From NCBI GenBank assembly GCA_036873135.1, contig JAPTYO010000007.1, positions 1,098,763 to 1,162,762 of the forward strand: a DNA stretch of 64,000 nucleotides, read 5' to 3'. Of this stretch, positions 29,106-39,927 are shown in pieces; position 1 is the first letter of the stretch, and each line of letters starts with the position of its first letter. The position numbers and the translations under genes were made by a program. Under the pieces are notes generated by a model. That model did no database searches. It saw only the letters and a list, made by a program, of their open reading frames with translations, and was not told where the DNA came from. Origin of the DNA: Clarkia xantiana subsp. parviflora (lineage: Eukaryota; Streptophyta; Magnoliopsida; Myrtales; Onagraceae).

Positions 29106-29130
29106 TTAGGCGGGAAAAATTGGCGGGAAC
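29106..29130 (+). promoter_or_regulatory. Paired E2F-type sites upstream of MCM5
   Basis: TTAGGCGGGAAAA and TTGGCGGGAA lie 10-15 bp apart, about 70-90 bp upstream of the MCM5 ATG (29039). Both carry the GGCGGGAA core of the E2F consensus. Plant MCM genes are known E2F targets at G1/S, so control of MCM5 by E2F/RBR is a direct inference. Confidence 0.75.
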
Positions 29131-29265
29131 TAGTATGAGTGAGGTGTCAGTGCCACGTGGTGCTCCGCTTGCCTTTTTCTCCGGGTGATTGAATTATTTC
29201 GAATTTGACCCTTGTTCTTTGCTATTTGTCCCAATTTCACCCATGTGATGTGACCGTTATCACCT

Positions 29266-29457
29266 TTCTACCATGCTTTTGGAGCACTATGCTTTTACCA
29301 CTAATTTTTTTTTCTATTGCCCTAAAGAAGAAATTGATATTATTAATAATATGATACACATCTTATGTGTACTTATATTACAATTAAGTCCACCATAGTA
29401 TTAAAAAAACCAAAAACACGGTGCTTCAATAGCATGTTAGAAAAATCCAGTTTTAAT
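29266..29457. mobile_element. MITE family M2, copy C, upstream of MCM5
   Basis: Terminal inverted repeats: TTTCTACCATGCTTTTGGAG at the left, and the reverse complement of the right end reads TTTCTAACATGCTATTGAAG. The interior (CAATTAAGTCCACCATAGTA) matches the copy at 39343-39588. No clear target-site duplication is seen for this copy. It begins about 230 bp upstream of the MCM5 start. Confidence 0.75.
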
Positions 29458-30054
29458 GTAAGTTCGATTCGAAATTGCAAAAATAATCTTATAATAATAA
29501 TAATAATAATAATAATATAAAAATGTAAGCCTTAGTTTCACAACTTCTGACACCAATTGAGCTAATTTCAAAGTCTAGATTTCGGTAAGTTAATCCGGAT
29601 TGCAACTTAATTAATTAATTTAATCACCCTTAATTGCGACTTTTATTTCATACATATTCGTTTTAGTTACCTACGTAACCAGTATGGCCTTTAGGTTACA
29701 TTGACATAAATTGTTCAAAATACCATTAAATTCATAAAGTTTTTCAAAAATTTAATATTCAAAATAGAACCCGGGTTCGAAACCAAATCCTAACTTACAC
29801 AGCATAGATAATCCCAGAATACAAACTCATTCAGTTTCTCTCCAACTTACCTTCATTTTCTGTGATTTCTTACATCAAAAGTTCTCATGTCCCTTGCCTT
29901 CATCTTTCTGGCCAAGAAAATTACCATTGAAACTCGATTATCCACTAACCCGGATAAAACTCACCTACATTACAAATGATTTACCACAAACACAATCTGT
30001 TGAAAGGAACCGTCTACGAAACCAAGACCACGGAGTAACAGAGCTTCTCGGCCT
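29458..30054. other. Intergenic between MCM5 promoter and EMC6 3' end
   Basis: Contains an (AAT)n run at 29490-29517. The rest is AT-rich without a supported gene. Confidence 0.5.
29490..29517. repeat. (AAT)n microsatellite
   Basis: About nine uninterrupted ATA/AAT units. Confidence 0.9.
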
Positions 30055-31116
30055 TCAGAATATATGCACGGTGTCATATGCAAATCTTTCTTCGGGTCAA
30101 AGAAAACGTCAAATAGCTGAAAACAATGCGTAGAGAACTTTACCACTGTTAAATCCATCTATACACTGAAAAATCACATGTTGATACTCTAAATGAACAG
30201 CACAACTAAAAGTTACAGCAGCGGTATTCTTAATTTTGATAATTGTGGCATGATGTTAAGCAGTATGAACTATTGGAGTTAAAGCAGTCATTAAGGAGTA
30301 TACTTCTTCAACTATGATGTCTTAAGCAACTACTATGCATTCCTCCAACTACTGTTATTCAGTTTATTTGCAGGTACTAAGTTATATATGGTAAAGATTT
30401 TGATTAAAAGGATACGTCCAGAAGAGCACAAATGACTGCAAAAGTTCAACATAAACGGAGTTAGGGCGAAATACCATAATTTAAATACATGATATGTTCA
30501 TTGAAATGAAGTTGTGAAGAGAGAATCGTACCAAAAGACCACCTAGGAAGCCATCGACCACAATCTGGTTCCAACCATCAAAATATGAATGAACAGAAAA
30601 TCCTGTCTTGGCTAGGAGTCCAACAGAAGTTACTGCCATGATAATCAAATAGAAGATAAATCCAGACAACCCAGTGAATCCCAATATTCCAGCAGCAACC
30701 CCGCCAATTATAGACATAAATGTCCGGCTGCACAGAAGGACAAGAAAAAATGAAGGAGAAGCACGAGATCAATATTCACATAGCTTTCATCCTAAATTGA
30801 CCATCCTAATTCATAGAATATATATGATAAAGATAATACAGTTATCACAACCCCTGAAAAACATAAAAGGAACCAGTCCATGTTAAAGAATTAGACCTGA
30901 AGAACTGTAGTTGGAGAAAATTTGGACGGCTGAAGGATAAGTTTTTGACCGATAAAGAATATATGAGTGTCTGTAAATGCAGATATACAGGGGATATACA
31001 AACCTATAGTAAATAACTTTCATGTTGCTTTGCATATGCTCAACACTGAAGAGTGGCACATCAATGGCCTCACTTGATTTCTTATCAGATGATCCTGAAT
31101 CATTGCGTCCGGCCAT
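30055..31116 (-). CDS. EMC6: ER membrane protein complex subunit 6
   Basis: Four exons: 31116-31004, 30727-30532, 30435-30416 and 30085-30055, totalling 360 nt (119 residues). The product starts MAGRNDSGSSDKKS. It continues with VEHMQSNMKVIYYSRTFMSI, then a helix GGVAAGILGFTGLSGFIFYL and a second one (IIMAVTSVGLLAK). SVHSYFDGWNQIVVDGFLGG precedes the final SFVLFWTFAYDTVHIF helix. EMC6 is a small multi-pass core subunit of the EMC insertase, which places tail-anchored and multipass proteins into the ER membrane. The third exon is only 20 nt (encoding SFVLFW plus two bases) and the last coding part only 31 nt, so an ORF scan misses both. Phases fit exactly: AG|C, then 0, then AC|A. The acceptor before the last exon (GAAGAAAG|A) lacks a strong pyrimidine tract. 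Confidence 0.93.
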
Positions 31117-33375
31117 ATTGGTGCTTCTCTGATCCAACAAACAAAGAGTCAATTCATTGACAAGTACTTTATTTGATCTGATAGGCGGTTAAACTTTAAT
31201 TGCAAAATTACAGCACTGTATGAAGTTAAGTAATCTACTTCTGACTTATGACATGAAACCAAGAATTAAAATCAATGTCATTTTTTTGCACTTATGAGTT
31301 ATGATCATGGAATAGCATCATCAGTCACAACAAGATGATGCATTGCCATATTGAAAGAAAACATACACTAATTGAAGTCCACTGAGCTTCATGTATTTGA
31401 CAAGTTCAAAACCAAAATCGATAACGTACCAGATTTACTTAACTCAATAGAATTTCATGATAGGGAAAATTAAAAGTATGACTACCAATACAACAAAGCA
31501 CCTCATCTATGTGTTCAATTTTAGCTTTGCAGAACTCAAAATGCAAATCATACATTACACTCAGACAAACAATTATGGAAATGAGACGAGTTGTTTGAAT
31601 TCCTGAAGTCATAGGTTTTTAAGAGCCAACTGGGCAATTTAGCAGGAAAAATTGGAAACAACACATATAATAAAAATTGCTTTATTTACAGGAACAATTA
31701 GTTGGAACTTGGAACTAGAAGAGTGGCGTTTGAAGAGTCAACTGAGTCAAGGACTAAAGGTGATCAATTAAACTATGTTGCACCAATTACTGAAAAATCT
31801 GCAGCTTTACATAAAAATTATACTGATTTATTCAAAAAAATTACAATTCGGGATCTACAATAAGGTTAATAGCAACCTTCAGCTACCTAAACAAGCATCA
31901 GGCGATTACTAGAGAGTCAAACGTGAGCAATATACTACATTGAATGATAACAGTAAACAAGTACAGCATCTGGACAATCGGAGAAATAACTGAGCGACTC
32001 AATGGCGATATTATCCAGAAAATTGTTGGCCACAACTATTACGGAATATTAAGATCGCAAGCAGATCTAGATGACGAGAATCAAGAAAAATTCCTTAGAA
32101 AGAAGAAGAGAGACGAGTTCGTAGTGAATAGAATTGAAGAACATAGATCCAAGTAAATTACCAGAGAATCGCTGAATAAAACCTAGCGCCCAATAACTTC
32201 AGTTCAATGACAAAAAGCAGACCACCTGGAATAACAAGAAGTGGAAGAGAACGATTTCTGCTTGATAAAACCGGGTAGGAAACATTTACAAAGTTGCTCA
32301 TGTATTTTGATTTTTTTACAAAAATAAATTTGTGAAATACGAAAATATCGAATTTATAAATCCGTTTATCAAAATAATTAAATACGTGACTCTCATTTGC
32401 ATACTACAATTAATGCGACTATCATTCATATTTTAATAATTTTATACTTGATTTATGAAATTAATTAAATTAAATTAGTTTAAAAAATCACATTTACTAG
32501 GATGCGTCCTAACTCTTCTTTTAGGTTTTTTTATTGTTGATTTTAGAGAGTTTTAAAGTTTATATAGTTTTAAAGGTTTTTTTTATTAAAAATCTATTAG
32601 ATTAAGTGAATGGTTGGGTGAATAATTAAGGACAAATTAGCTTAAATAGTTTTATCATTTAATTTAACCTGATTAGACTCTCATCCAACCTACTAAGTTT
32701 CTAAAAGAAAAAAAAATCTTCTTGAATTCGCTCGGCGAAACTGCTCACAAAGCACGAAAGGTTTTTGGAAAAAATATTATCTTTTAGTTGAACAATTTTA
32801 TCGAGTGAAACCTATAACGAAAATTTTGTGTACGGTTTGGTCAAGTGAACACAAAATGGATCGTTTAAACAAAAAAAAAAACTATGAGTTGGGTGAATGG
32901 TTTACTAGTTTAACCATAGATGGTACATCTTTTTATACCAGTTTCCCATTAAACGTTGACTCGGTCAAATCGTTCATCCAACACATTGTTTGTACATAAA
33001 AATGCATTAAAATTACATAAATTCTAAAACTACCTTAAAAATTTTAAAAAAAAAATCCAAAAATGTAATAAAAAAGAGTTAGGATGCGAATCACAATAGC
33101 GTCATTATAAATTTGATTTTTTAAGGGCGTTGTCAATTCTCAATGGCGAACCTTGTGATATAATGCACATCACTGAAATAATCTATAAACAATATGATTC
33201 AAGCTAATAATCTTTACATTGAAACATATATAACACAATCTTATCTTACACAACAAGCAGACACCATGAAATTCGATAAAAGTAACAATAATTGATATCG
33301 GTTCGTGTTCGAACGACACAACTCGCACACGAAATCCGACCGAACCTATATCGAAAAAACGGCCTTATAAACTTA
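31117..33375. other. Intergenic upstream of EMC6, no gene recognised
   Basis: AT-rich. Between about 32496 and 33095 the ends are weakly inverted (GTCCTAACTCTTCTTTT and AAAAAAGAGTTAGGATGC), which may mark an old non-autonomous transposon. The ORFs at 31944-32156 and 32805-32999 show no known content. Confidence 0.45.
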
Positions 33376-36213
33376 TCATGAAACTCGCCTTACTTTCGTT
33401 CGATTTCGACGGCAAAGCTTCATTACGTCCCGGATCAAGGGTCGGTCTGATGGCCGAGCCCTGGTGCAGAGCAAAGCAACAGCGAGAACCGATTTCACCT
33501 CGTCAACAACAGACTCATCGGCACCCACATTGTTCTCGACGCAAATTTCCTTCAGAAGAACATCTTTGGACTTGGTCTGAATCGTGTCCAGCCGCCCGTT
33601 CGTCAATATTTCGACGACGATCTCTCCGAATTTATAGACGTCGATCTCGAGCTGTTCTTTGATACCACTGATTTCCCCTGTTTGAAAAAAACAAGCATAC
33701 TTAGACTCTGTTTTTAATGAACTCTTAAAAAAAATCGAAGAGATTCGAGTTCGAAAATCGTTACCCGAACCCTTAAGTGAGTACTCAGGCAATCGCTGAA
33801 GAAACCCGAACCCGAAGTCCATCAACCGCGGCTCCATGTTTTCATCGAACCCAACATTGCTTGATTTTAAGTCGCCGTGAGGAATTGCGGGGATGCACTC
33901 GTGGTGGATGAAAAACAAGCCTCGAGCGATCCCGTTCACGATCCGACACTTCTCTTTCCAATCCCGCTTTGATAGTAACTTGTCGCTCAAGTTACCGTTG
34001 GGTAAGTGATCGTATAAAAGGTAGGCAATATTGCGGTTATGACAAACCCCGAGCAACCGAGCCAAGTTCGGGTGCCTGGCTTCTCCCATCCGGGCCACGA
34101 GATCGGACCGGTTCGGGCCCCACTCGAGTTTCTTGACCGAGACGGTGATCCCCGTGGGTAGAACAGCCTTAACCGCGGCTCGTGTCGGTTCGGTCACATC
34201 AAAGCTATGGAGAATGTCGGCCGGTTTGAACCGGGGGAGCCCGTCGAACGCAACCATCTTCCATTGGCCGCTTTTGCTTCCTCTATAGAAACAAACCAAC
34301 CCTAGAGCCACCATTGCTATTAGAGCAACCATCCCTAGACAAACCAAAATGACCCTTCCGGAGGTGCCTTTGGTCCCAAGGATCGTGACCGAGCCACGGC
34401 ACGGTCTCAAGGGGGCCCCGCATAGCCGCGGGTTCCCGACAAACGCGGTCTCGTCTAAAGAACGGAGAAAATTAGTAGACGGGATCGATCCCGAGATATT
34501 GTTATAGGACACATTGAAGTCCCTCATGCTCGGAGAAAACCCTAGCTTCTCCGGGATAGTGCTGGTGAGGGTATTTTCGGAAAGATCGATTCTTTCGAGT
34601 TCCCGACACTCGGAAATAGTGTCGGGAATCGTCCCCGATAGTCGGTTTCCGTTGAGCTCGACCGATGAAATCGGCCCGCATGATTGGAACGACGGAATGG
34701 TTCCGGTGAGGTTACAGAATGCGGCCGAGAAGTTCGTCAGGGCCGGTAGGGCCCACATGGTCGCCGGAATGGTGCCGTGGATGCCTGGATTCTTTGAGAT
34801 ATTGAGGTATTGAAGGTCGGAAGCTGCCAGAATCTCGGGTGGGACTAATCCAGTGAATTGATTTCTTGATAGGTCGATATACGAGACCTCGCTGGAGAAG
34901 TCGATTGAGATCTCGCCGGAAAATTCGTTGTCCTCGAGGCGGATTCTGACGAGCGATGAACAGTTCGAGATCGAAGGCGATAGAGAACCGGAAAATTTGT
35001 TCTCGAACATGATCAGCTTCGTTAGACTACCGCCGGAGCAGATTCCCGGCGGGATTTCTCCGGCGAATCTGTTAGTCGAAACATCGAGCCACTTGAGGTT
35101 CCGATTCTTGCCCAATGTCGCCGGAAGTGGACCGGTGAATTGGTTGTTCCATAAAAGCAGAGTCTCGAGCTCAGGAAGCTCTGACATTGAATCCGGGACA
35201 GACCCATTCATCAGATTATAGAACAAACTGAGCAGCTTCAAGTTCTTCAGCTCGGAAAAGCTTGCCGGAATCTCGCCGGAGAGGAAATTGTCCGATAAAT
35301 CCAACGCAGAGAGCGATTCCATTCTGCCGAAGTCCCACGGAACTGAACCCACCAGCTGGTTCTTGAAGACGAAGAAAGATTCGAGCTTCGTTAGATTCGA
35401 GAGGTCCCTTGGGATGAAACCAGTGAGGTTCGCGCCCGCGATGTCGAGATACGTGATCTCGGTTAAATTACCAAACTGCCATGGGATTCCGCCGTCGTAC
35501 GTATTGTACCCAATCTCCATGTGCGTTAGGGTTTGAAGATTGCCGAGCTCCGGTGGGATTCTGCCGCCGAGAAAGTTCCCCGCCAAATGTATGAACTTCA
35601 GGTTCTTGAACAAGCCGTACGTGGCCGGAATTTCGCCGCTAAAGTAGCTTCCGGCGAGGTTCAACACCTCCAGTGTTCCGATTTGGTGGAGATTTATCGG
35701 CAGCGGCCCGGAGAAGCTGTTGCTGAACGCGTCGAGAAGGACCAAGCTGCCCGCGCCGGAAAACGAAATGTTGTCCGGAAAGTGGCCGGAGAAGTTGTTC
35801 CGGCTAATATCCAGGGTCCGCAGTCTGCTCAAGGCAAATATTTCCGCCGGAAGGTTACCGGAGAAAGAGTTGAAGCTGAGGTTGAAGTCTTGGAGCTCGG
35901 TGAAGAGACGAAGCTGCTCCCCCGACAGCACGCCGCCGAGGTTCCTCCCGGATAAGTCCAAGGCGGTGACGGAGGTTCCGTTGCTGTCACAGGTGACGCC
36001 GGACCAAGAACATGCGACGATGGTCGTGCTGTTACTGCCGATGGACCAGTCGTGGAGAGTGTCGTGTTCATCGAGAAGGTCTGATTTTAAGGCGAGGAGA
36101 GCCTCGGTGTAGATGTCTGTGGATGAAGATGGACGGAACAAGGTGGCGGCGACGAGGAGGAGGAGAAGAGGAAGAAGGTTGAAGAAGAAGAAGTGGGAGA
36201 CTGTAATCTCCAT
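33376..36213 (-). CDS. LRR receptor-like kinase, MOL1-like (At5g51350-type)
   Basis: Two exons: 36213-33765 and 33677-33376, 2751 nt (916 residues). The 87-nt intron stays open in frame, so a 945-residue read-through is also possible but would interrupt the kinase domain. Order: a signal peptide (MEITVSHFFFFNLLPLLLLL); an LRR N-cap with CSWSGVTC; about 20 LRRs (such as LDISRNNFSGHFP and LNLAGSYFSGEIP); the C-terminal cap LCGAPLRPC; one membrane helix (VILVCLGMVALIAMVALGLV); and a kinase domain. The whole chain resembles Arabidopsis MOL1, which I recall restrains cambial activity and is related to PXY/TDR. In the kinase no GxGxxG loop is visible. Lys is present in VSVKKLEW, HRD is HGD (IPHGDLKSSN), and DFG is kept (LMDFGFGF). 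Catalysis is probably weak or absent. Signal reception in the vascular meristem is inferred. Confidence 0.92.
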   Translation of the reverse strand: MEITVSHFFFFNLLPLLLLLVAATLFRPSSSTDIYTEALLALKSDLLDEHDTLHDWSIGSNSTTIVACSWSGVTCDSNGTSVTALDLSGRNLGGVLSGEQLRLFTELQDFNLSFNSFSGNLPAEIFALSRLRTLDISRNNFSGHFPDNISFSGAGSLVLLDAFSNSFSGPLPINLHQIGTLEVLNLAGSYFSGEIPATYGLFKNLKFIHLAGNFLGGRIPPELGNLQTLTHMEIGYNTYDGGIPWQFGNLTEITYLDIAGANLTGFIPRDLSNLTKLESFFVFKNQLVGSVPWDFGRMESLSALDLSDNFLSGEIPASFSELKNLKLLSLFYNLMNGSVPDSMSELPELETLLLWNNQFTGPLPATLGKNRNLKWLDVSTNRFAGEIPPGICSGGSLTKLIMFENKFSGSLSPSISNCSSLVRIRLEDNEFSGEISIDFSSEVSYIDLSRNQFTGLVPPEILAASDLQYLNISKNPGIHGTIPATMWALPALTNFSAAFCNLTGTIPSFQSCGPISSVELNGNRLSGTIPDTISECRELERIDLSENTLTSTIPEKLGFSPSMRDFNVSYNNISGSIPSTNFLRSLDETAFVGNPRLCGAPLRPCRGSVTILGTKGTSGRVILVCLGMVALIAMVALGLVCFYRGSKSGQWKMVAFDGLPRFKPADILHSFDVTEPTRAAVKAVLPTGITVSVKKLEWGPNRSDLVARMGEARHPNLARLLGVCHNRNIAYLLYDHLPNGNLSDKLLSKRDWKEKCRIVNGIARGLFFIHHECIPAIPHGDLKSSNVGFDENMEPRLMDFGFGFLQRLPEYSLKGSGNDFRTRISSIFFKSSLKTESKYACFFQTGEISGIKEQLEIDVYKFGEIVVEILTNGRLDTIQTKSKDVLLKEICVENNVGADESVVDEVKSVLAVALLCTRARPSDRPLIRDVMKLCRRNRTKVRRVS

Positions 36214-36728
36214 TGGAACTCACAGAGAGTGAACTCTCAAGAGAGTGGGTTTATACTTACAAGTCAGAATTAAATCTACTCCTAGATTCTCTTTTAATTA
36301 GTGGATTATAATTTAAATAATTTTGTATGCATAAAATCATTTTTTGTAATTTCTGATAGGAAATGATGGTAAAATTCTGTTAAAAAAATATTTTTTTCAA
36401 GACACATTCGAATTTACTTTACATAAATCAATATTAATAATTAAGAAATATAATATATATTTTTTTTATCAAAAAGAAGAAATATTATATGGATATATTA
36501 TTATTGAATTACAAGCTTAAGAAATGTTGAATCTTGACTAAGATATGGGATCCAAGAAAGGCTAATACTAATAGCATAGAGTAATAGGTTTACGTTAAGT
36601 CAATGAAGCCTTTAGTTTTCACAATTCCTCATACCAATTTAGCTACTTTCAAAGTTTTGACTAAGGTTTTCATATAATTTTTTTTTCTTCAGTTCTTCGG
36701 AATTGCAACCCATTTCATTAATTAATTA

Positions 36729-36901
36729 AGAGTAATTCCTTAAAGTGTGAAAAAAAGAGTGAAAAAACTATAGAAAGTTAACAACTGCCACATGCCAGTT
36801 AACAATTTGATATAAATTGGAAAGAGAATCATGTAATGCATTGCCATGTGGCAGTTGTTAACTTTCTATGGTTTTTTCACACTTTTTTTCACACTTTCTA
36901 G
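36729..36901. mobile_element. MITE family M1, copy B, upstream of MOL1-like gene
   Basis: Nearly identical to copy A at 3157-3329 when reverse-complemented, with matching borders and the same inner palindrome (TGCCACATG, GCAATGCATT, CATGTGGCA). It lies about 515 bp upstream of the MOL1-like start codon. Confidence 0.75.
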
Positions 36902-39342
36902 CAAAGCCCATTAATTAAACAATTTTAATTTCTTTTTTCCAATTGGCCTTAATTAAATAGGAAAAAGTTTTGAATTACCCCTTATGTTTGTACCAAAATT
37001 ACAATTGCCCACATTTAAGCTTTATTGTACTCCTTTATAATTTAAAACATATAATATTACCAACTTTTAGTTTAAATTTAATGAAAACCGTTAAATATTT
37101 TAAAGATATAAAAAATACCCTTGATATAAAAAAATTGTTAGTAATAAATCCTTAATTAGTTATTATGTGTGATTTAACTTCTCTAATACATTTCCAATTT
37201 GTATTTTGTAATAATCTAGTCCTTAAATTTACCAAGGGTAGGTATTCTTTTTAATATTTAACCATCATTTTTAACGGAAAATGGGTAATTACTACATGAT
37301 TTAAAACATAAATGACATAATACAAACAAAAAAACGTAAATGAAAGTAATCGTGGTATTTGTGCAAACATAAAAACAATATTCCAACACTTTTCTAATTA
37401 AATATTAAGCATTAAAACGTATCTTATTAAAACGTATCTTTAGTCTGAAATTGATATAGTGTGATACATATTTTATAGAGAAATAGCATGATCGTTGAAT
37501 AAAGGATTGAAAGTTAAGATTCATCAACATCTAGAGAAGTTAGCTACACAAACACACAAGTGAAACATACGCTATATATATGGTATTAATCAATTATTCA
37601 AACATATGTATGATTTCAAACTTGTTTAAGAAGAGAAATAGCCGAATATAAGTGTCCCTATGTGCATATTTTCTGTGTGTTAGGTAGGGTAAAAGGAGAA
37701 AGTTAGTGCATGGGGAATGCAGAAAGTATATGTAAAGAAACCATTTCATTTTGAATGAAGGTTTAGTAATATCCTTATATAATTAAAAAAAAATGGTTTA
37801 TTGGTTTAGTAAATGATGGATTAATGCATAGTAATGAGTAATTATTGGGATTGCTTTAGTTAGGATGGGCCCTAACTTTATTAGTTTATTTGGATGGTGT
37901 TTGCCATTAGGAATGAATGAATAAAGCTCCTGCTTCATGCATACGTCTCTTCTCTTCTTTTGGACTTTGCTTTTCTGCACAGAATCCGAACCATTTCAGC
38001 AGTGTTTTCAACTTTTTAACAACTCACTGTTTTTATTTCATTGGACCAAACAGTGTTATACCTCAAGACACGTATCGACGATAAAAAAAAGGATATGATT
38101 AAACAATCATATAAACATTAATAGTATATACTATAGTATAAAGTTGAATCAATTTACATATTTACTATAGATGCTAAATTGCTAATATCCCATACCATAG
38201 GGCAAAAAAAATCGAAGTAGTTTTTTTTTTTAGTTCAACGTTAAAAAAGTTTGAAAATTTAAACAGTTGAAATTATATTATTTGATAAATCAAAATAATT
38301 TTAAAATTTTCATATATATAAATTGAAAAATTTATCTATTTTACACACTTATAACTTAAAAAAATTAAAATATATATAAGTTTTTATGTAATTGAAAGTT
38401 TATATATATAGATATTATTATTTTTTTATGTATGTTTATATTTATAATGTGATTATTTATAAATATATGGGCGCTACGTGTGGTAGGGAAAGAAGATTAG
38501 TTATATTTTGGTATTTTGCTAGTTGCTATGGTTGTTTTCATATGTATGTATCTATAATGTTGCAGAAGATGAAGATAGTACGTACACACACACTACACAG
38601 AGTAGGGAAAAGTTTGAAATGACAAAATAAGGCATTGCAGTAGTGTGGCGGCAAGTACTGTTAATGTTAAAGACAATAACAGTGGTTTCATAAAAGGGAC
38701 ACGACACCATTGCCTTTTTTAGGGTTCCTGATTTTCGACCACCCATGCATCTTGTCTATCTATAACCCTAAACTAAACGATTCCAACACACACTTTGTTT
38801 TCTTCTTATTGTTTCCTGTATCGTTCTAATATATGCATGACAAAGCTGCAATTTGCGTGGGTTCATATATAATAGAGAAATATGAATGTGCTGATGAGGG
38901 CATTTTACGTTTCCATTCAAATTGGTTTGATTTTTTCTTTTTATATATACGATTTGGATGATATTAATTAGCTAGGTGGAGATAATAAATTCTTGGAGTA
39001 AATAACTTGTGCACTATGTGACTTCCCTCAGTTATTGCGGACTAGAAAAGGGACTTCACGTGATCAAGCTTACTCGACTTCCCTCAGTTATAAATATCTT
39101 TGTATAGTAGTGAATATTAAGGTTTGTTCTTTCCCTTGTCTTGATTTATTTTTTCAAGAAAACTTTTTTTATGTTTATATTTTGGGACCTTTATATTTTT
39201 GGTATTTTCACTTCAAGCATGTGAGGGACACACTTGATAGAGGAACATTTTTGGAAATTTATTTTATTAGCGGTAAAAACAGACGGAACTGTTGTTATCA
39301 ACAAAATTGAAACTTCAGACCTCTCAAATCAACATTTTAAAC

Positions 39343-39588
39343 TGGATCTTTCTACCATGCTCTTGGAGCACCATGCTTTTGCCACTAATTTTTTTATTTT
39401 TCTATTGCCCTAAAGGTGAACTCCATTGGAAAATTGATATTATTAATAGTTTGATACACATTTTAGTTGTAGTTAAAAAAATTCATAATTTTTCATACTT
39501 TTAAAGTTTTACTTATGTTACAATTAAGTCCACCATAGTATTAAAAAAACCAAAAACATGGTGCTCCAAGAGCATTGTAGAAAAATCC
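39343..39588. mobile_element. MITE family M2, copy D
   Basis: Terminal inverted repeats: TTTCTACCATGCTCTTGGAG at the left, and the reverse complement of the right end reads TTTCTACAATGCTCTTGGAG. An 8-bp direct repeat TTTTAAAC flanks it (39335-39342 and 39589-39596). Compared with copy C it carries about 50 extra bases in the centre. No coding capacity. Confidence 0.8.
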
Positions 39589-39927
39589 TTTTAAACAAAC
39601 TTCAGACCTCCTAGGTTATTAACCATATATTTTTCTTTGATTTTCATCCAAGGAAGCCTCTGAATCCAAAAGGGTATCAGTTCAATATATTTTCATTCAT
39701 GAAGAACAAATTTCAAGTTCAATACATGAAGAACACATTTCTAAGAACCCCACCAACAAGCCAAATAACAGAGCATTTTTCAGTTACCAACTTATCTCAT
39801 CTCCTAAAACACCAATTACAAAAGCAAAACTTATTTGAGACAAATTACACAAACTAAGTCCTCTCTAGAACATTACCATCAACAAAACATAGTAAGAAAA
39901 TCTGTAAACACATGTTTTTTCGCTTGT

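Larger units (their letters stand above)
36214..39927. other. Intergenic, holds MITEs, no gene recognised
   Basis: AT-rich DNA between the MOL1-like promoter and the TMN gene 3' end. It contains the M1 copy at 36729-36901 and the M2 copy at 39343-39588. The many 60-90 codon ORFs are of biased AT composition and show no known domain. Confidence 0.5.

Noticed and set aside
29768..29790. CGGGTTCGAAACC considered as a tRNA T-arm or internal B box
   Set aside because: No acceptor stem, D-arm or anticodon arm can be placed around it.
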